NCBI GenBank assembly: GCA_022984795.1
Contig: JALIHJ010000031.1
Coordinates: 1 to 64,000 of the forward strand
DNA length: 64,000 nucleotides
Origin: Fabrea salina
Lineage: Eukaryota; Ciliophora; Heterotrichea; Heterotrichida; Fabreidae
Reading direction: 5' to 3'
The translations under genes and the position numbers were made by a program. Below, one piece after another: positions 26,321-35,501 of this stretch (the stretch's first letter is position 1; each line of letters starts with the position of its first letter). Under the pieces are notes generated by a model. That model saw only the letters and a list, made by a program, of their open reading frames with translations. It searched no databases and was not told the DNA's origin.

Positions 26321-29300
26321 ATGGAAAACGGAATAACCTTTGAAGACTGGGTGTACCTTCAGAAGTGCTTGAAGTATGAACGACTACGGCTAAGTCACGG
26401 TAATATTAAAGCAGACGAAAACGAAAAAAAGGAACTTTTGGCTAAACTAGAAGAGCTGCACAAAGAGTACTACAAAAAGCAATTACTAGTTCGTGAAGCC
26501 CAAGGAACTGTAAGTGCTAAGCAGGACTTGCGAAGTAAGAAACTCTTGGACGACACACACGCTTCACTTGGTGACAACTTCCGCTATGCAGAGAGTCTAG
26601 TGCTGAACATTAGATCTTCCCACGAGATGTTTAGGTACATTGCTTTTTGCTGCAGACAGCGCATGGACAACATAGACAGTTTGGTAGAGAGTTTTGCTTA
26701 CAGCTTCTTCTTGGACTTAGTGCACCCTGAGAACGCAGAGCTGGAGCTAGTTCAGGTGATCCACGACGTACTTGAAAGCGAACTTCTTTACTTAAAGGAC
26801 CGAGGCCACATAAGCAACTTGCTTAACGAAAACTACGTTCTGCGTAACTTTTTGAAACTCTACACCAAAAGAAGGAACCAACGGAAGTACATGAAGCTCG
26901 TTTTCAAAAAGCCACTGCGAGAAATCATTCTAGACCAAGACAGCATTAAGGACCTCAAACTGGACCCCAGAAAGATTTACTTCGCAGAAAAGGAAAAGTT
27001 TGCTATGTTTAAAACAGAAGAAGTCACTCAGGTCAAAAAACGAAAGTCCTTTTTTGGCACCACAAAGAAACCCAAAAACAAGCCAGTAGAGGAACCTGTC
27101 AGGGAAGTCACTGAAGAGGAAGCTTTGGAAATGCCTCAAGTGATGGACATCATTAAAGCTCGGAGCGAAATCATCATTAGCCACTGCAAGTCCTTGCTGG
27201 ACTCTTTGTACAAGAATGTACGGACTATGCCCCACGGACTCAGAGGCATTTGCAGGAAGATGATAGAGTTAATTGACAAAATCACTCCAGGAGTGCTAGA
27301 GCGTGAAAAGTTTTCTTTGCTAGGGAATTTTTTATTCACTTTTTGGTGGATTCCAGCTATTTTTGACCCCATAAAAAACGGACTTCTCCAGAATGTAATC
27401 ATAAACGCTTCTACTTTAAGCTACTTGAAAACCATTGGAACTGTAAGGCTTACCTAGATTTTTAAAAACATTTTTAAGGAAAACTTCTTTGAAGAAAAGC
27501 AGTACTCTGCCATAAACTCTTTCATCGAACGAGAAATTCCCAAGATGAAGAAGTTCTTTGAAGAAATAGTGTCTTCAGAAGACTCAGGCTTCAGGAGGCA
27601 AAAGACTAGTTTTTCAAAGAACTCCTTGGGCGAAGTGGCTTTTGACACCAAGAACCCCATCACTTACTACTACAAGTCTATAGAACACTGCCCACCTGCC
27701 CAGTTCATCCGTCATGAATTTAAAACCAAAAACAAAATCGAAGCTATGGACGACATGCAAAAGTTCAAAGTGACTTCAGTAGTTTTGTCAGCCGAAGACC
27801 TTAAAATGCTAGCCCACCTCGTTTGTGAACACGAAAGCGAAATCCAAGAAAAGGGCTGGAAAAGCATAATAACCTTTGCAAAGGTACTTAAAAGTGCCAG
27901 TGAGTCAGGTTCACTTCTCCAAGCAAACTACTTGCGAGAAAAAGGCATAGACCAGAACGAAGACTGTTACTTGTTTTTCTTCAAAAAAGAAGACTTGGGC
28001 ATTGACATTGAAAATAACTACACTGCCAACTTGCACACTTCTCGCTCTGTTAAAGGCAACCACCTCCAGGACCACAGCGCAATGGTTCTTTTGGGGAAGA
28101 TCCAAGAAGCCACTCGCAACTTGTTTTACTCTTTGGACTTGTCGATCTTTTTCGACCCTAGCAGGGACTGGAACCTAGTTAACATAGTTGAGTTCGTGCT
28201 GCAGTTTTCTTACTTGTTTGAAAACAAAAGGTCTTCCCAGAACACAGTGCCTCTCAAACTCATTGCCCAGTTCCTCCACACCTACTTGAAGTACATCCCT
28301 GCAGAGTACAAAGCTGAGAACTTCAGGAAACTCTACACCAACCTACTTAAGGAGTCTGAAAAAAAGTTTGAAACCAGACGCAAAATTGCCAACCGGAACA
28401 AAAAGTTGTTGTTGCTCGCCATCAACTTCACTGAAAAGCACCAAAAAGACATTTCCCAAGAAGTCTCTATTCAGGAGTCACTTAAGAGGAAAAAGTTCTT
28501 TATCAACTTTATCAGAAGAGGAAGAATTCCTGCTTGTTTGTTAACTATAAGAGAAAGCAACCAAGTGAGGGTCCAAGTAAGCAGAATCGAAACTTGTCCC
28601 CACTCGAAACTAGCCCCTGTGCAAGATTTTGTGCTGGGGAATCGCAAGTCCATGAGGTCTTCTGTGGCCTTTGAAGACTCCCACGTCAACAGCATTGAGA
28701 GTTTCTACCAACGCTTCATGAAGCTAGACCCTGTAGTCCAAAGCACCGAAGAACAAAACGACGACAGCAAAGTAGGTGAAGCCTTTATTACCTACATGGA
28801 ACTCATCAAAGAAGTGCTGGAGCAACAACACGGCGAAGAAGAAATCGACTATGCCCTTGACGAAATCGAAAAGTACATTTTGGCTGCAATGCACAACCAC
28901 ATCTTTCCAAACAAAGCAACAATTGAAGACACAAACCTCTACCAAAAAACTCTAGAGTTGGACTGGGTGAGACCTGAGCACTTAGACATTGCACAAGAAC
29001 ACAGAAACGAAGACATGTGGAAAATTGCTATGGAAGCTCTGGACTCAGTCAACAGCTTCAGAGCTCCTTCTGAGAAACTGGACTGTTTGATTGACTGCAT
29101 GAAGATCATTGAAAACGTGCTGAGTCTAGTGAGTTCTAAAAGTGGACTGGGAGCTGACGAGACTCTGCCAATTATCATCTACGTCACTATAAAGTCGCAG
29201 CCTTCAAGGCTGTACTCGAACCTGAACTTTATTTCTAAGTTCACGCATCCTAATAAAATGATTGGGCTGAAAGGCTTTGCCTTTGGGCAGTTTCAGTGTG

Positions 29301-29404
29301 CTGCTAGTTTTATCGAAAGCATTGACGACTCAGCACTAGACATCACTGCTGAAGAGTACGCCAAAAACATTGCTGAAAGTAGAGCTAGACATGAAATTAA
29401 CTAA
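26321..29404 (+). CDS. GAPVD1: GAPVD1-like RasGAP/VPS9 protein (one 15-nt intron)
   Basis: Exons 26321-27442 and 27458-29404 join in frame across a 15-nt intron to give 1022 residues. A RasGAP-type domain occupies the first third (CRQRMDNIDSLVESFAYSFF to FLFTFWWIPAIFDP). A VPS9 domain lies near the C-terminus (GADETLPIIIYVTIKSQP, LYSNLNFISKF, CAASFIE). This pairing is typical of GAPVD1/GAPex-5, which activates Rab5 through VPS9 and controls endocytosis. In the segment matching the RasGAP FLRFINPA motif the Arg is not present (FLFTFWWIPA), so GAP activity is uncertain. It converges on calcineurin B with overlapping stop codons. Confidence 0.88.
27443..27457 (+). other. 15-nt spliceosomal intron
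   Basis: GTAAGGCTTACCTAG interrupts the GAPVD1-like gene at phase 0. It ends in an in-frame TAG, so unspliced RNA stops here. Removal restores a continuous conserved protein. A at position 10 fits the branch point seen in heterotrich 15-nt introns. Confidence 0.93.
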
Positions 29405-29934
29405 CTATTTACTATTTGTTCTTGAGTCAGCATCAACTTGAACTCTTCAAAGTTTAGTTTGGAGTCCCTGTCTTTGTCGTACTCGTGGAGGATTTGGTCT
29501 ACAATGCTTTCGACCTGCTCGTCGTTAAGGGAACCGTCAACTAGAGCACGGAGCACTACAAAGAGTTCTCCGTCACCAACTAGTCCGTCTTCGTCCATGT
29601 CGTAAACTTTAAAAAAAAACTCGAATTTCTTTTCTTTGTCCAACCTGCCTCCAAAGACCGCTATGGTTTCTGCAAAAAGTTTAAAGTCAACCATTTCGCT
29701 CATGTCCACTGTCATCATGCGTGCTATGCGGTCTTTAAGTGGTTGTTCTTCCAGTTCTGGAAGAGTGAGTATGTTTTCCACACTCACCCACCCTTTTCCC
29801 TCGTAGTCTAGTCTTGAAAATCTCCGGAAGATCCTTTTGAGTTCTTTTAGTGTAACTACTTAAAACTTACATTTGGAAGTAGTAATTAAGTCTTCTATTT
29901 CTTCTTTTTTAAGGTAACTGGTAATTCCTCCCAT
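29401..29934 (-). CDS. CNB1: Calcineurin B regulatory subunit (one 15-nt intron)
   Basis: Exons 29871-29934 and 29401-29855 give 172 residues, the usual length of calcineurin B. It begins MGG (N-myristoylation) and has four EF-hand positions; the third and fourth have good calcium loops (DMDEDGLVGDGE, DKDRDSKLNFEE), while the first two are weaker. LPELEEQPLKDRI matches the family. It binds and activates the catalytic A subunit in calcium signalling; that gene is not in the window. The first 15 or so codons lie in a short first exon. Start codons of this gene and EF-Ts are only 9 bp apart. Confidence 0.93.
29856..29870 (-). other. 15-nt spliceosomal intron
   Basis: On the minus strand GTAAGTTTTAAGTAG splits a Phe codon (T|TT) of calcineurin B. 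Removal joins the myristoylated N-terminus to the EF-hand body. A at position 10, as in the other introns here. Confidence 0.93.
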
Positions 29935-29943
29935 CTAATATAA
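29935..29943. promoter_or_regulatory. 9-bp gap between divergent start codons
   Basis: Only TAATATAAA-like AT-rich DNA separates the calcineurin B and EF-Ts start codons. It is the tightest divergent pair in the window. Promoter signals must overlap the coding sequence. Confidence 0.5.
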
Positions 29944-30834
29944 ATGCAGGTTGAACTCATTAAAAAACTAAGAAACCTCACAGGTTCTCCCATTGCTCAC
30001 TGCAAAAAGGCTCTGGAGGAGTGTGGAGGGGACTTCACACAAGCCCAGGAGTGGCTCAGACTCAAAGGAGTTTCCCAAGCCCACAAAAAACTAGCTAAAA
30101 GGGTAGGTGCAGGCTTAGTGGCAGGGAATCTAACTTCCCAGGCAGGCTACTTACTTGAAGTTTTGTGCGAAACTGACTTTGTTGCCAACACAGAAATCTT
30201 CCAGAACTTCACTCAAGAAGTCCTTTACACCTGGAAGGACTCTGGAAAGGACTTTTCCCACATCCAAGACTGCTTAATGCCTTCCTTCCAAATGAGTGTA
30301 AGTGACGCCAAAATGCACGCAATTTCCAAAACCCAAGAAAACGTGCACCTTTCACGGGCAGAAAAGTTCGAAGTTGATGAGCAAAGTGCAGTGGGGCTTT
30401 ACTTGCACAACTTAGTTAGAGAAGACCTAGGCAAAGCTGGCTGCATGCTCAAGTTAAGCAGCGAAACAAACATCCAAGCCCACAGACCGCGTCTTGAAAA
30501 ACTAGCCAACGACCTCTGCATGCAAGTTATTGCTGCTAAACCTTTGTTTCTAGAAAGATCCCAAGTCCCAGACGAGTACATTGAAAAAGAAAAGGCTGCT
30601 ATACTGGAGCAACTCGACGACACAACCAAACAAAAACCCTCCCAAGTGCTTGAGAAGATTGTGAAGGGCAAACTTGACAAAGCCATCCAGCAAGTGTGTT
30701 TGCTTGACCAAGTGTTTATGATTTCTGAAGAGGACACTGACGACTCTGTAGGAAAGGTCCTCCAAAGAGTCTCTGAAGACATTGACTCTCCTCTTAAAGT
30801 CCAGAAGTTCCTGAGTTACGCCTGCGAAAGTTAA
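29944..30834 (+). CDS. TSFM: Mitochondrial elongation factor Ts
   Basis: 296 residues. The N-terminal UBA-like part (IKKLRNLTGSPIAHCKKALE) and the EF-Tu-binding TDFVANTEIFQNF stretch (CETDFVANTE) are diagnostic. The two core subdomains follow (DEYIEKEKAAILEQL near the C-terminus). EF-Ts recycles EF-Tu-GDP in organelle translation. No cleavable targeting peptide is evident, since the conserved region starts at residue 2; the import signal may be internal or a start further upstream may be missed, although only 9 bp lie between it and the neighbouring gene. Confidence 0.93.
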   Translation: MQVELIKKLRNLTGSPIAHCKKALEECGGDFTQAQEWLRLKGVSQAHKKLAKRVGAGLVAGNLTSQAGYLLEVLCETDFVANTEIFQNFTQEVLYTWKDSGKDFSHIQDCLMPSFQMSVSDAKMHAISKTQENVHLSRAEKFEVDEQSAVGLYLHNLVREDLGKAGCMLKLSSETNIQAHRPRLEKLANDLCMQVIAAKPLFLERSQVPDEYIEKEKAAILEQLDDTTKQKPSQVLEKIVKGKLDKAIQQVCLLDQVFMISEEDTDDSVGKVLQRVSEDIDSPLKVQKFLSYACES

Positions 30835-30842
30835 GTTATTAA

Positions 30843-31316
30843 TTATCTGGTGTAGAACCCTCCAGCTTCGTTTCTGGCAAACCCAGCGTTGGTTTCGCGG
30901 TTGTGGTAGTCGTTCATCACAAACTTGTTGTTGCCAGCAGTGTGCTTGACAATTCTTAAGTTGTTGGAAGTGCGTAGGTTAGCTTTGGCTGCAGTAGAAA
31001 ACAACTTGGACTTTAAGTTGGAGTCTGTGAACAAAGAATTGAGGAACTTGACTTTTTCAGGCACTGGCTTTCTGTAAGAAACAGACTGATTGCGTCGCTG
31101 GGGGCGAATTGGAGTGCCTTGGCGGTTAGGGTAGTCTTGGTAGAAATTAACGTTGTGCGCAGAGCTATTGTAGCGTGTAACGTCGTCCAGTTTGCTGACT
31201 TCGTTGTAAGTGGGGTTGAATGACCTAGACACGTGGATGTTGGGGGACTTGGACCTTGAAAAACTTTTGAGTTTTTCCTGAGTTATTTGGTTTTGGTTAG
31301 ATAACTGCGTTGCCAT
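30843..31316 (-). CDS. Unknown basic protein, possible axonemal component
   Basis: 157 residues, rich in Asn, Arg, Ser and Tyr, mostly disordered. The C-terminus (VMNDYHNRETNAGFARNEAG, ending GGFYTR) looks conserved, recalling the short peptide-like microtubule inner proteins of cilia, but I cannot match it to a named family. No signal peptide or membrane segment. Stop codon 8 bp from that of EF-Ts (convergent); 20 bp separate its start from the stop of the acyl carrier protein gene. Confidence 0.6.
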   Translation of the reverse strand: MATQLSNQNQITQEKLKSFSRSKSPNIHVSRSFNPTYNEVSKLDDVTRYNSSAHNVNFYQDYPNRQGTPIRPQRRNQSVSYRKPVPEKVKFLNSLFTDSNLKSKLFSTAAKANLRTSNNLRIVKHTAGNNKFVMNDYHNRETNAGFARNEAGGFYTR

Positions 31317-31336
31317 TTTAGTGGGTTTGTATTAAG

Positions 31337-31669
31337 TTACTCAAGCTTAGTCATTATGACCTTTACGAGGTCTGCCACTCCTTTGACTCCTTCAGTGTCT
31401 TCGTCACTCAAACTAATATTAAACTTTTCTTCAAGGGCTGAAAACATCTCAATTTGGGCCAAGGAGTCCAGTCCAATGTCTTCGAAGACTGCTTGTGAGT
31501 TCACGCCTTCTACGTCAACGCCTTCGATTTCTTTCAGTTGTGAAATCACTGAAGATTCAACATCAGCTTGAGATGTTGCGAAGTTGCGCATCATGAACCT
31601 GAAGTACTGAGGCCTGGCAGTGAAGAATTGCCTCATTGGGAGTCTCATCAACCTGAATCCTCTGAACAT
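31337..31669 (-). CDS. NDUFAB1: Mitochondrial acyl carrier protein
   Basis: 110 residues from the ATG at 31669. An Arg-rich, Phe-rich mitochondrial presequence (MFRGFRLMRLPMRQFF) precedes an acyl carrier domain with the GLDSLAQIE motif, where the Ser carries 4'-phosphopantetheine. It serves mitochondrial fatty acid and lipoate synthesis, Fe-S assembly and complex I. Longer upstream forms would need a non-ATG start, so I prefer this one. It lies 49 bp downstream of the POLD2 stop on the same strand. Confidence 0.93.
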   Translation of the reverse strand: MFRGFRLMRLPMRQFFTARPQYFRFMMRNFATSQADVESSVISQLKEIEGVDVEGVNSQAVFEDIGLDSLAQIEMFSALEEKFNISLSDEDTEGVKGVADLVKVIMTKLE

Positions 31670-31718
31670 TTTTATATAATAATGGGTTAAAAAACGAATA
31701 TATGGCAAGACTTAATTA

Positions 31719-32981
31719 CTATAAGAAACTTTCAAAAGTAATGGTTTCTGTTTCAAGAGTGAAGCGGTTCAAAAGAACCACTTTGTGGGGAGGCTTAGAA
31801 AAACTAGGAACTGAAACTAGTTTAACTCCTTCTTGGGTAAGTTTAGTTTCGTACTCAGGCATGCACCCGCACAAGTACACGTGTGGCAAAGTTTCAAGCA
31901 CAAAGGGGTCTTCTTTCATAGGGATGCAGTGCAAGGCGTCTGGCGCTGTAGGTGCCAAGTGTCTTAGTTTGAGCTGGACCTCCATGTGCTCAGTCCAGCT
32001 TTTGTCCTTAGAAAACTGAGCCAAACTCTTAACGTTTTGGCCAGAAGTGCAGAGAAGTCTGAGTTCGTCAAGTGTGCACTCGTAGGGGTTCGGAAAGGAA
32101 TTTAAAGCTGAGTACCGCGAAGCCTGTGGAAGCAAGTAAGGACTAATGGGTTGTTGTGGGAATGAAGCATTGGTGGGGTCCGCTTCTCCAGGAATCAAGT
32201 CTACTGGCAGAGACCCTGCTAGTTCGGCTAAAAAAGTGTCTAGGTACTGCAGGCACTCCCCCATGTCCGAGAGTCCTCCTAATTTTTGGTCAGCCACAGC
32301 TTTTCTGTCTAGTTGACGAGCTTCGTCAGGTCTGTACAAAGAGTCGCCTAGCACTACCAAGCGCACAATACTCCGGGCTTTTTCAAGTGCTTGGTCTCCC
32401 AAGTTGCCTTGGAGGAACTGAGCTAGCAAGTGCAGAAGCATCAAGTCATAGTTGGGAGTTCCCACTTCCAAGCCTGACACAAAAGCAATGTACTCGTCTC
32501 CCTGTGATTCTATTTTCATGGGGGTGTCTATGTAGGGGTAAAAGACTTTTTGGACTTTAAGAACTGAGTTTTCTAGACAGCCTTTGACTGAAACTACAGA
32601 CCCAGTTACAAGGTCCTCAGTGCCCTCTAGTTTAATTCTTCCACTTTCGTCTTCTAAGTAAACTTCGTCTTCACTGTCGTAGTACTTAGTTTCAAGGGGT
32701 TCGGGGTCTCCTACCCTTGCAATGTAGTGTTGGATGATTGAGCTGCGTTGTTTGTGGAGTCTAATTATGATTCCTGCCACTACTCCAGTTTGTCCAGCAC
32801 CTAGTTCAGTCAATTCATTTAGGCCTGGCTCACCAGAGGCTGTAATGGCTCTGTGCTTCAAATTGCCTAAACGGGCTTGGTAAAGATGAAAGTACTGGGG
32901 AACGAAGTCCAGGGGTCTTTCGAACCTTTGGCCTATGTATTGGTGGGTGTAGTTGATATCACGAGTTTTCCCGCCTGACAT
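31719..32981 (-). CDS. POLD2: DNA polymerase delta subunit 2
   Basis: 420 residues from the ATG at 32981 (MSGGKTRDINYTHQYIGQRF). It matches the B-subunit family: an OB-fold region (GTEDLVTGSVVSVKG), the inactive calcineurin-like phosphoesterase domain (YIAFVSGLEVGTPNYD, LVVLGDSL), and the conserved DPTNASFPQQPI with NPYECTLDELRLLCTSGQN. It bridges the catalytic subunit to the rest of the replicative polymerase. Its start is 21 bp from the start of a small divergent membrane-protein gene. Confidence 0.95.
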   Translation of the reverse strand: MSGGKTRDINYTHQYIGQRFERPLDFVPQYFHLYQARLGNLKHRAITASGEPGLNELTELGAGQTGVVAGIIIRLHKQRSSIIQHYIARVGDPEPLETKYYDSEDEVYLEDESGRIKLEGTEDLVTGSVVSVKGCLENSVLKVQKVFYPYIDTPMKIESQGDEYIAFVSGLEVGTPNYDLMLLHLLAQFLQGNLGDQALEKARSIVRLVVLGDSLYRPDEARQLDRKAVADQKLGGLSDMGECLQYLDTFLAELAGSLPVDLIPGEADPTNASFPQQPISPYLLPQASRYSALNSFPNPYECTLDELRLLCTSGQNVKSLAQFSKDKSWTEHMEVQLKLRHLAPTAPDALHCIPMKEDPFVLETLPHVYLCGCMPEYETKLTQEGVKLVSVPSFSKPPHKVVLLNRFTLETETITFESFL

Positions 32982-33002
32982 AATTTTAGAGTTATAAATA
33001 TT

Positions 33003-33131
33003 ATGAAGCAACGTACGAGACAAGACGAACTAACATGCCAAACTATCCAGGCTGTTTTTGGGTTCTTCTTTATTTCTTTGATGATTTACATACTCTGGGG
33101 TTTGCTAAGTAAAACACTTTATAAAACTTAA
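33003..33131 (+). CDS. 42-residue single-span membrane protein (candidate)
   Basis: ATG to TAA, 42 codons: a polar N-terminus (MKQRTRQDELTCQTIQ), one strong membrane segment (AVFGFFFISLMIYILWGLL), then a short basic tail. The stop codon TAA directly abuts the ATG of BUD13 (TAAATG, 0 bp gap). No family recognised. The clean start, the membrane segment and the fact that it fills exactly the gap between POLD2 and BUD13 support a real gene. It could instead be an upstream open reading frame of BUD13 mRNA. Confidence 0.6.
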   Translation: MKQRTRQDELTCQTIQAVFGFFFISLMIYILWGLLSKTLYKT

Positions 33132-33899
33132 ATGTCTAGAAAGGACCTTTTGGAAAAATACTCAACTGGGCCCAGTGCTCGCAGTCTAAACAACTACAAA
33201 AAGTCAGTTTTGAAGTACCAAGAAGAACTTGAACCAGTCTACAAAACTCAAAAGGGCCCAGTCCAAGACTGGACAGGGTACAGGTCTTCTTCCTCAGAAC
33301 CCAAACAAAGACTTGACTCAGAAAGCGAAGAAGAAACTTCCAAGCCTCCTGTCCTCACTAAACCAAAAGTTCCAAAGCCCAAGCAACCAGAACTCAAATG
33401 GCTAGGAGCAAAGCTTGGAAGCTTTGAAGAACCAGTCCCCAAAGAGCTTTTAGAACCCAATGCCCCAGTGGTTTACAGAGACAAGTCAGGACAAGTCATC
33501 CAGGGGACTGACCCCGAACTTCTAATTAAGCAAGAAAACCAACAGAGACTCTCTACCTGGACTTACGGGGCTGTTCAAAAGAGCCAAGTAGAAGAAGAAG
33601 CCCTTAAAAGGATTGAAGAAAAACAAAAACCCTTTTCGAGGTACGAAATCGAAGAAGACACTGACCAAGTCTTTAGAAAAAGGGAACGCTTCGGCGACCC
33701 TATTCAAGCAATAGCAACAAAAAAGAAACCAATTAACGTTTCCGAGTACAGCTGGGAGAACAGGTTCAACATTGCTCCTGGGTGCAAATGGGACGGAGTA
33801 GACAGAAGTAACGGGTACGAAGCTAGGTGGCTTGCCAAACAAGGCAGGAAGGCCTGGGAAAACCACTACGTGTACAAAGAATTCGCAAGCGAACTTTAA
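33132..33899 (+). CDS. BUD13: BUD13, RES splicing complex subunit
   Basis: 255 residues, near the length of yeast Bud13. The C-terminal family signature is clear: VVYRDKSGQVI, RERFGDPIQ, and NRFNIAPGCKWDGVDRSNGYE. The N-terminal half is charged and disordered. BUD13 forms the RES complex with SNU17 and PML1 and stabilises the activated spliceosome. This is of interest in a genome with 15-nt introns. It converges on the FHA/RING-CH gene with overlapping stop codons (shared TTAA at 33896-33899). Confidence 0.95.
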   Translation: MSRKDLLEKYSTGPSARSLNNYKKSVLKYQEELEPVYKTQKGPVQDWTGYRSSSSEPKQRLDSESEEETSKPPVLTKPKVPKPKQPELKWLGAKLGSFEEPVPKELLEPNAPVVYRDKSGQVIQGTDPELLIKQENQQRLSTWTYGAVQKSQVEEEALKRIEEKQKPFSRYEIEEDTDQVFRKRERFGDPIQAIATKKKPINVSEYSWENRFNIAPGCKWDGVDRSNGYEARWLAKQGRKAWENHYVYKEFASEL

Positions 33900-35194
33900 T
33901 TACAATGAATAATTTCCTCAGTAGCTTTTGCAACCTCAACTTCTTCAATTTCTTGAAGGCCAGAAACTAGGTCACAGTGACTAACAGGGACTTGTGTGGG
34001 TTGTTTGCGAGCAGACTTGTGATCTTGGACGCTAAGAGGAATTCCAGTGTTGACAGGCAAAACTGGAAGTGAAGGAGAACAGGGGGAGGTTGCTTTGTCT
34101 GAAGTGCTGAAACACTTCTTGACAAGACTCCAACTGCGAGAAACTTTGAGTTCTATCAAAGAGTTTTCGGCCTGGATTAGTATTGGGAAGTTTTCGTCTA
34201 GGGCTACAGGTCTTCGGATTTCAACAACAGTTCCGAACTTGCTGTTGTTGTCTTTAATAAATATTCCTTCGGGCTTGAACTTAACCCAAGCGTGGTTCCT
34301 AGAAACCGAAATGTCTGTGAGTTGCAAGTCGCTGGTGTGGCCTCGGCCCAGAACAACTTCTTTTTTAGTGCAGAAAGAAATCAAGTGGAGTCCAGTGGGC
34401 TCTCGGGTGTCTGGGGAAAGCGACTCTAAAATGATGTAGGGCGAAGGTGGTTTAGGAATCTGAATTAACTCTTTGACCTTTCCGTCAACTAGTAGTTTGT
34501 AGGGGTAAGGCTTCTTACACAATTCACAGCAAAGTCCCTTCCAGCTGAAAGAGATTGCGTAGTCCGTAGAGTGTGCTTGGAGTTTGCTGCGGATGGAGTG
34601 CTGAAGACACTTGAGGTGGGTGTACTTTACAGAGCCTGAGCACTTGCAAGCAGATATCAGCGGGTTTTCTGGACTGAAGCACTCACTGAGACAAACCCGA
34701 CAGGCTACAGAAAAACTTTCAGACCCCTCTTGTGAGTCCTCTGAAACATCAAGCATTTGCATCAAGCTGAAGTCTTGGCCTTCATACTTCTCTACAGCAA
34801 TCTCTTTCACACGGAAGGGCTCCCGGCCTAACCTAATCACATCTCCTTCAGCTACTTTGTACCCGTTCGGCCTGAGGCTTTTGACGACGAGCCAAAGGTT
34901 TTCGTAATTCGGAGTGCTGCACAGAGAGGGAGGGTATATTCCCAAAGAAGACCCTGTGTGTTTAATCCTCCCTATTAAGGATTTACACTTTTCCACCTTA
35001 GAGTAAGCTTCTACTGAGCCTTCACACCTGGCAAGGTATGAGGAACCTTTGAACTTTAGAATAGATTTATGTACATCTTTTGAGGCATAGTCGAATAGTC
35101 CGTGTGGATTCGAAGGCCAAGTAAGCACCTTGGCACTTATGGTTGTTGACCCTTCTTTACTCATATTATTTATCAGAATACTCAGACATTTCAT
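33896..35194 (-). CDS. FHA plus RING-CH (RINGv) protein, putative E3 ligase
   Basis: 432 residues. A RING-CH zinc domain lies in the middle (CRVCLSE, ACKCSGSVKYTHLKCLQ, CCELCKKPYPY), as in MARCH-type ubiquitin ligases. A FHA domain follows (VVLGRGHTSDLQLTD, SVSRNHAWVKF, KDNNSKFGT), which binds phospho-Thr peptides. No membrane segments are visible, unlike most MARCH proteins. It is probably a soluble E3 recruited to phosphorylated substrates (inference). The ATG at 35194 has TGATAA before it; an in-frame ATG at 35164 is a plausible alternative start. Confidence 0.85.
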   Translation of the reverse strand: MKCLSILINNMSKEGSTTISAKVLTWPSNPHGLFDYASKDVHKSILKFKGSSYLARCEGSVEAYSKVEKCKSLIGRIKHTGSSLGIYPPSLCSTPNYENLWLVVKSLRPNGYKVAEGDVIRLGREPFRVKEIAVEKYEGQDFSLMQMLDVSEDSQEGSESFSVACRVCLSECFSPENPLISACKCSGSVKYTHLKCLQHSIRSKLQAHSTDYAISFSWKGLCCELCKKPYPYKLLVDGKVKELIQIPKPPSPYIILESLSPDTREPTGLHLISFCTKKEVVLGRGHTSDLQLTDISVSRNHAWVKFKPEGIFIKDNNSKFGTVVEIRRPVALDENFPILIQAENSLIELKVSRSWSLVKKCFSTSDKATSPCSPSLPVLPVNTGIPLSVQDHKSARKQPTQVPVSHCDLVSGLQEIEEVEVAKATEEIIHCN

Positions 35195-35501
35195 TTATCA
35201 AATGGAAATTCTAACCTGGCAAATGGTAATCTTTCTTAATTAGGATAAGCTATAAAATAAGCGGTTGTGCACTTCCTAATAAAATGGAAACTGAGTGTAT
35301 TCCAAGTTTTATTGTGGAAGGTCTTGTGAACACACTGTTGTTAAACATATCAGAGAGAGTTACAACATTTACTCAATCACTCTGCAAATGAAAGTTGAGC
35401 TATTTTAGCATGATTTCTCAGCAGTATTAGTAAGAGCCGGTACAAGCAGACCGAAAGGGTGCAGTTGGTGAACTTAATTTAAAGTTGTTTAAGCCCTAAT
35501 A
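35195..35501. other. 307-bp spacer between divergent genes
   Basis: One of the longest spacers in the dense region. It contains a possible 35-codon reading frame (35284-35391) and a GC-richer stretch (about 35435-35475) that looked faintly RNA-like but fits no RNA family I know. Otherwise AT-rich promoter-like DNA. Confidence 0.45.
35284..35391 (+). CDS. Possible 35-residue peptide
   Basis: ATG preceded by AATAAA, then 35 codons ending TGA (METECIPSFIVEGLVNTLLL and on). The composition is protein-like and amphipathic, but the frame is short and no family is evident. It could be chance, or the first exon of something I could not extend; an intron-like 15-mer follows the stop codon. Confidence 0.3.
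   Translation: METECIPSFIVEGLVNTLLLNISERVTTFTQSLCK

Noticed and set aside
35394-35408. 15-nt intron GTTGAGCTATTTTAG after the 35-codon frame
   Set aside because: The donor is not GTA, the A is not at position 10, and a stop codon lies just before it.
35435-35475. tRNA- or snRNA-like stretch
   Set aside because: It contains AGTTGGT, as in a D loop, but no acceptor, anticodon or T arm can be paired around it.
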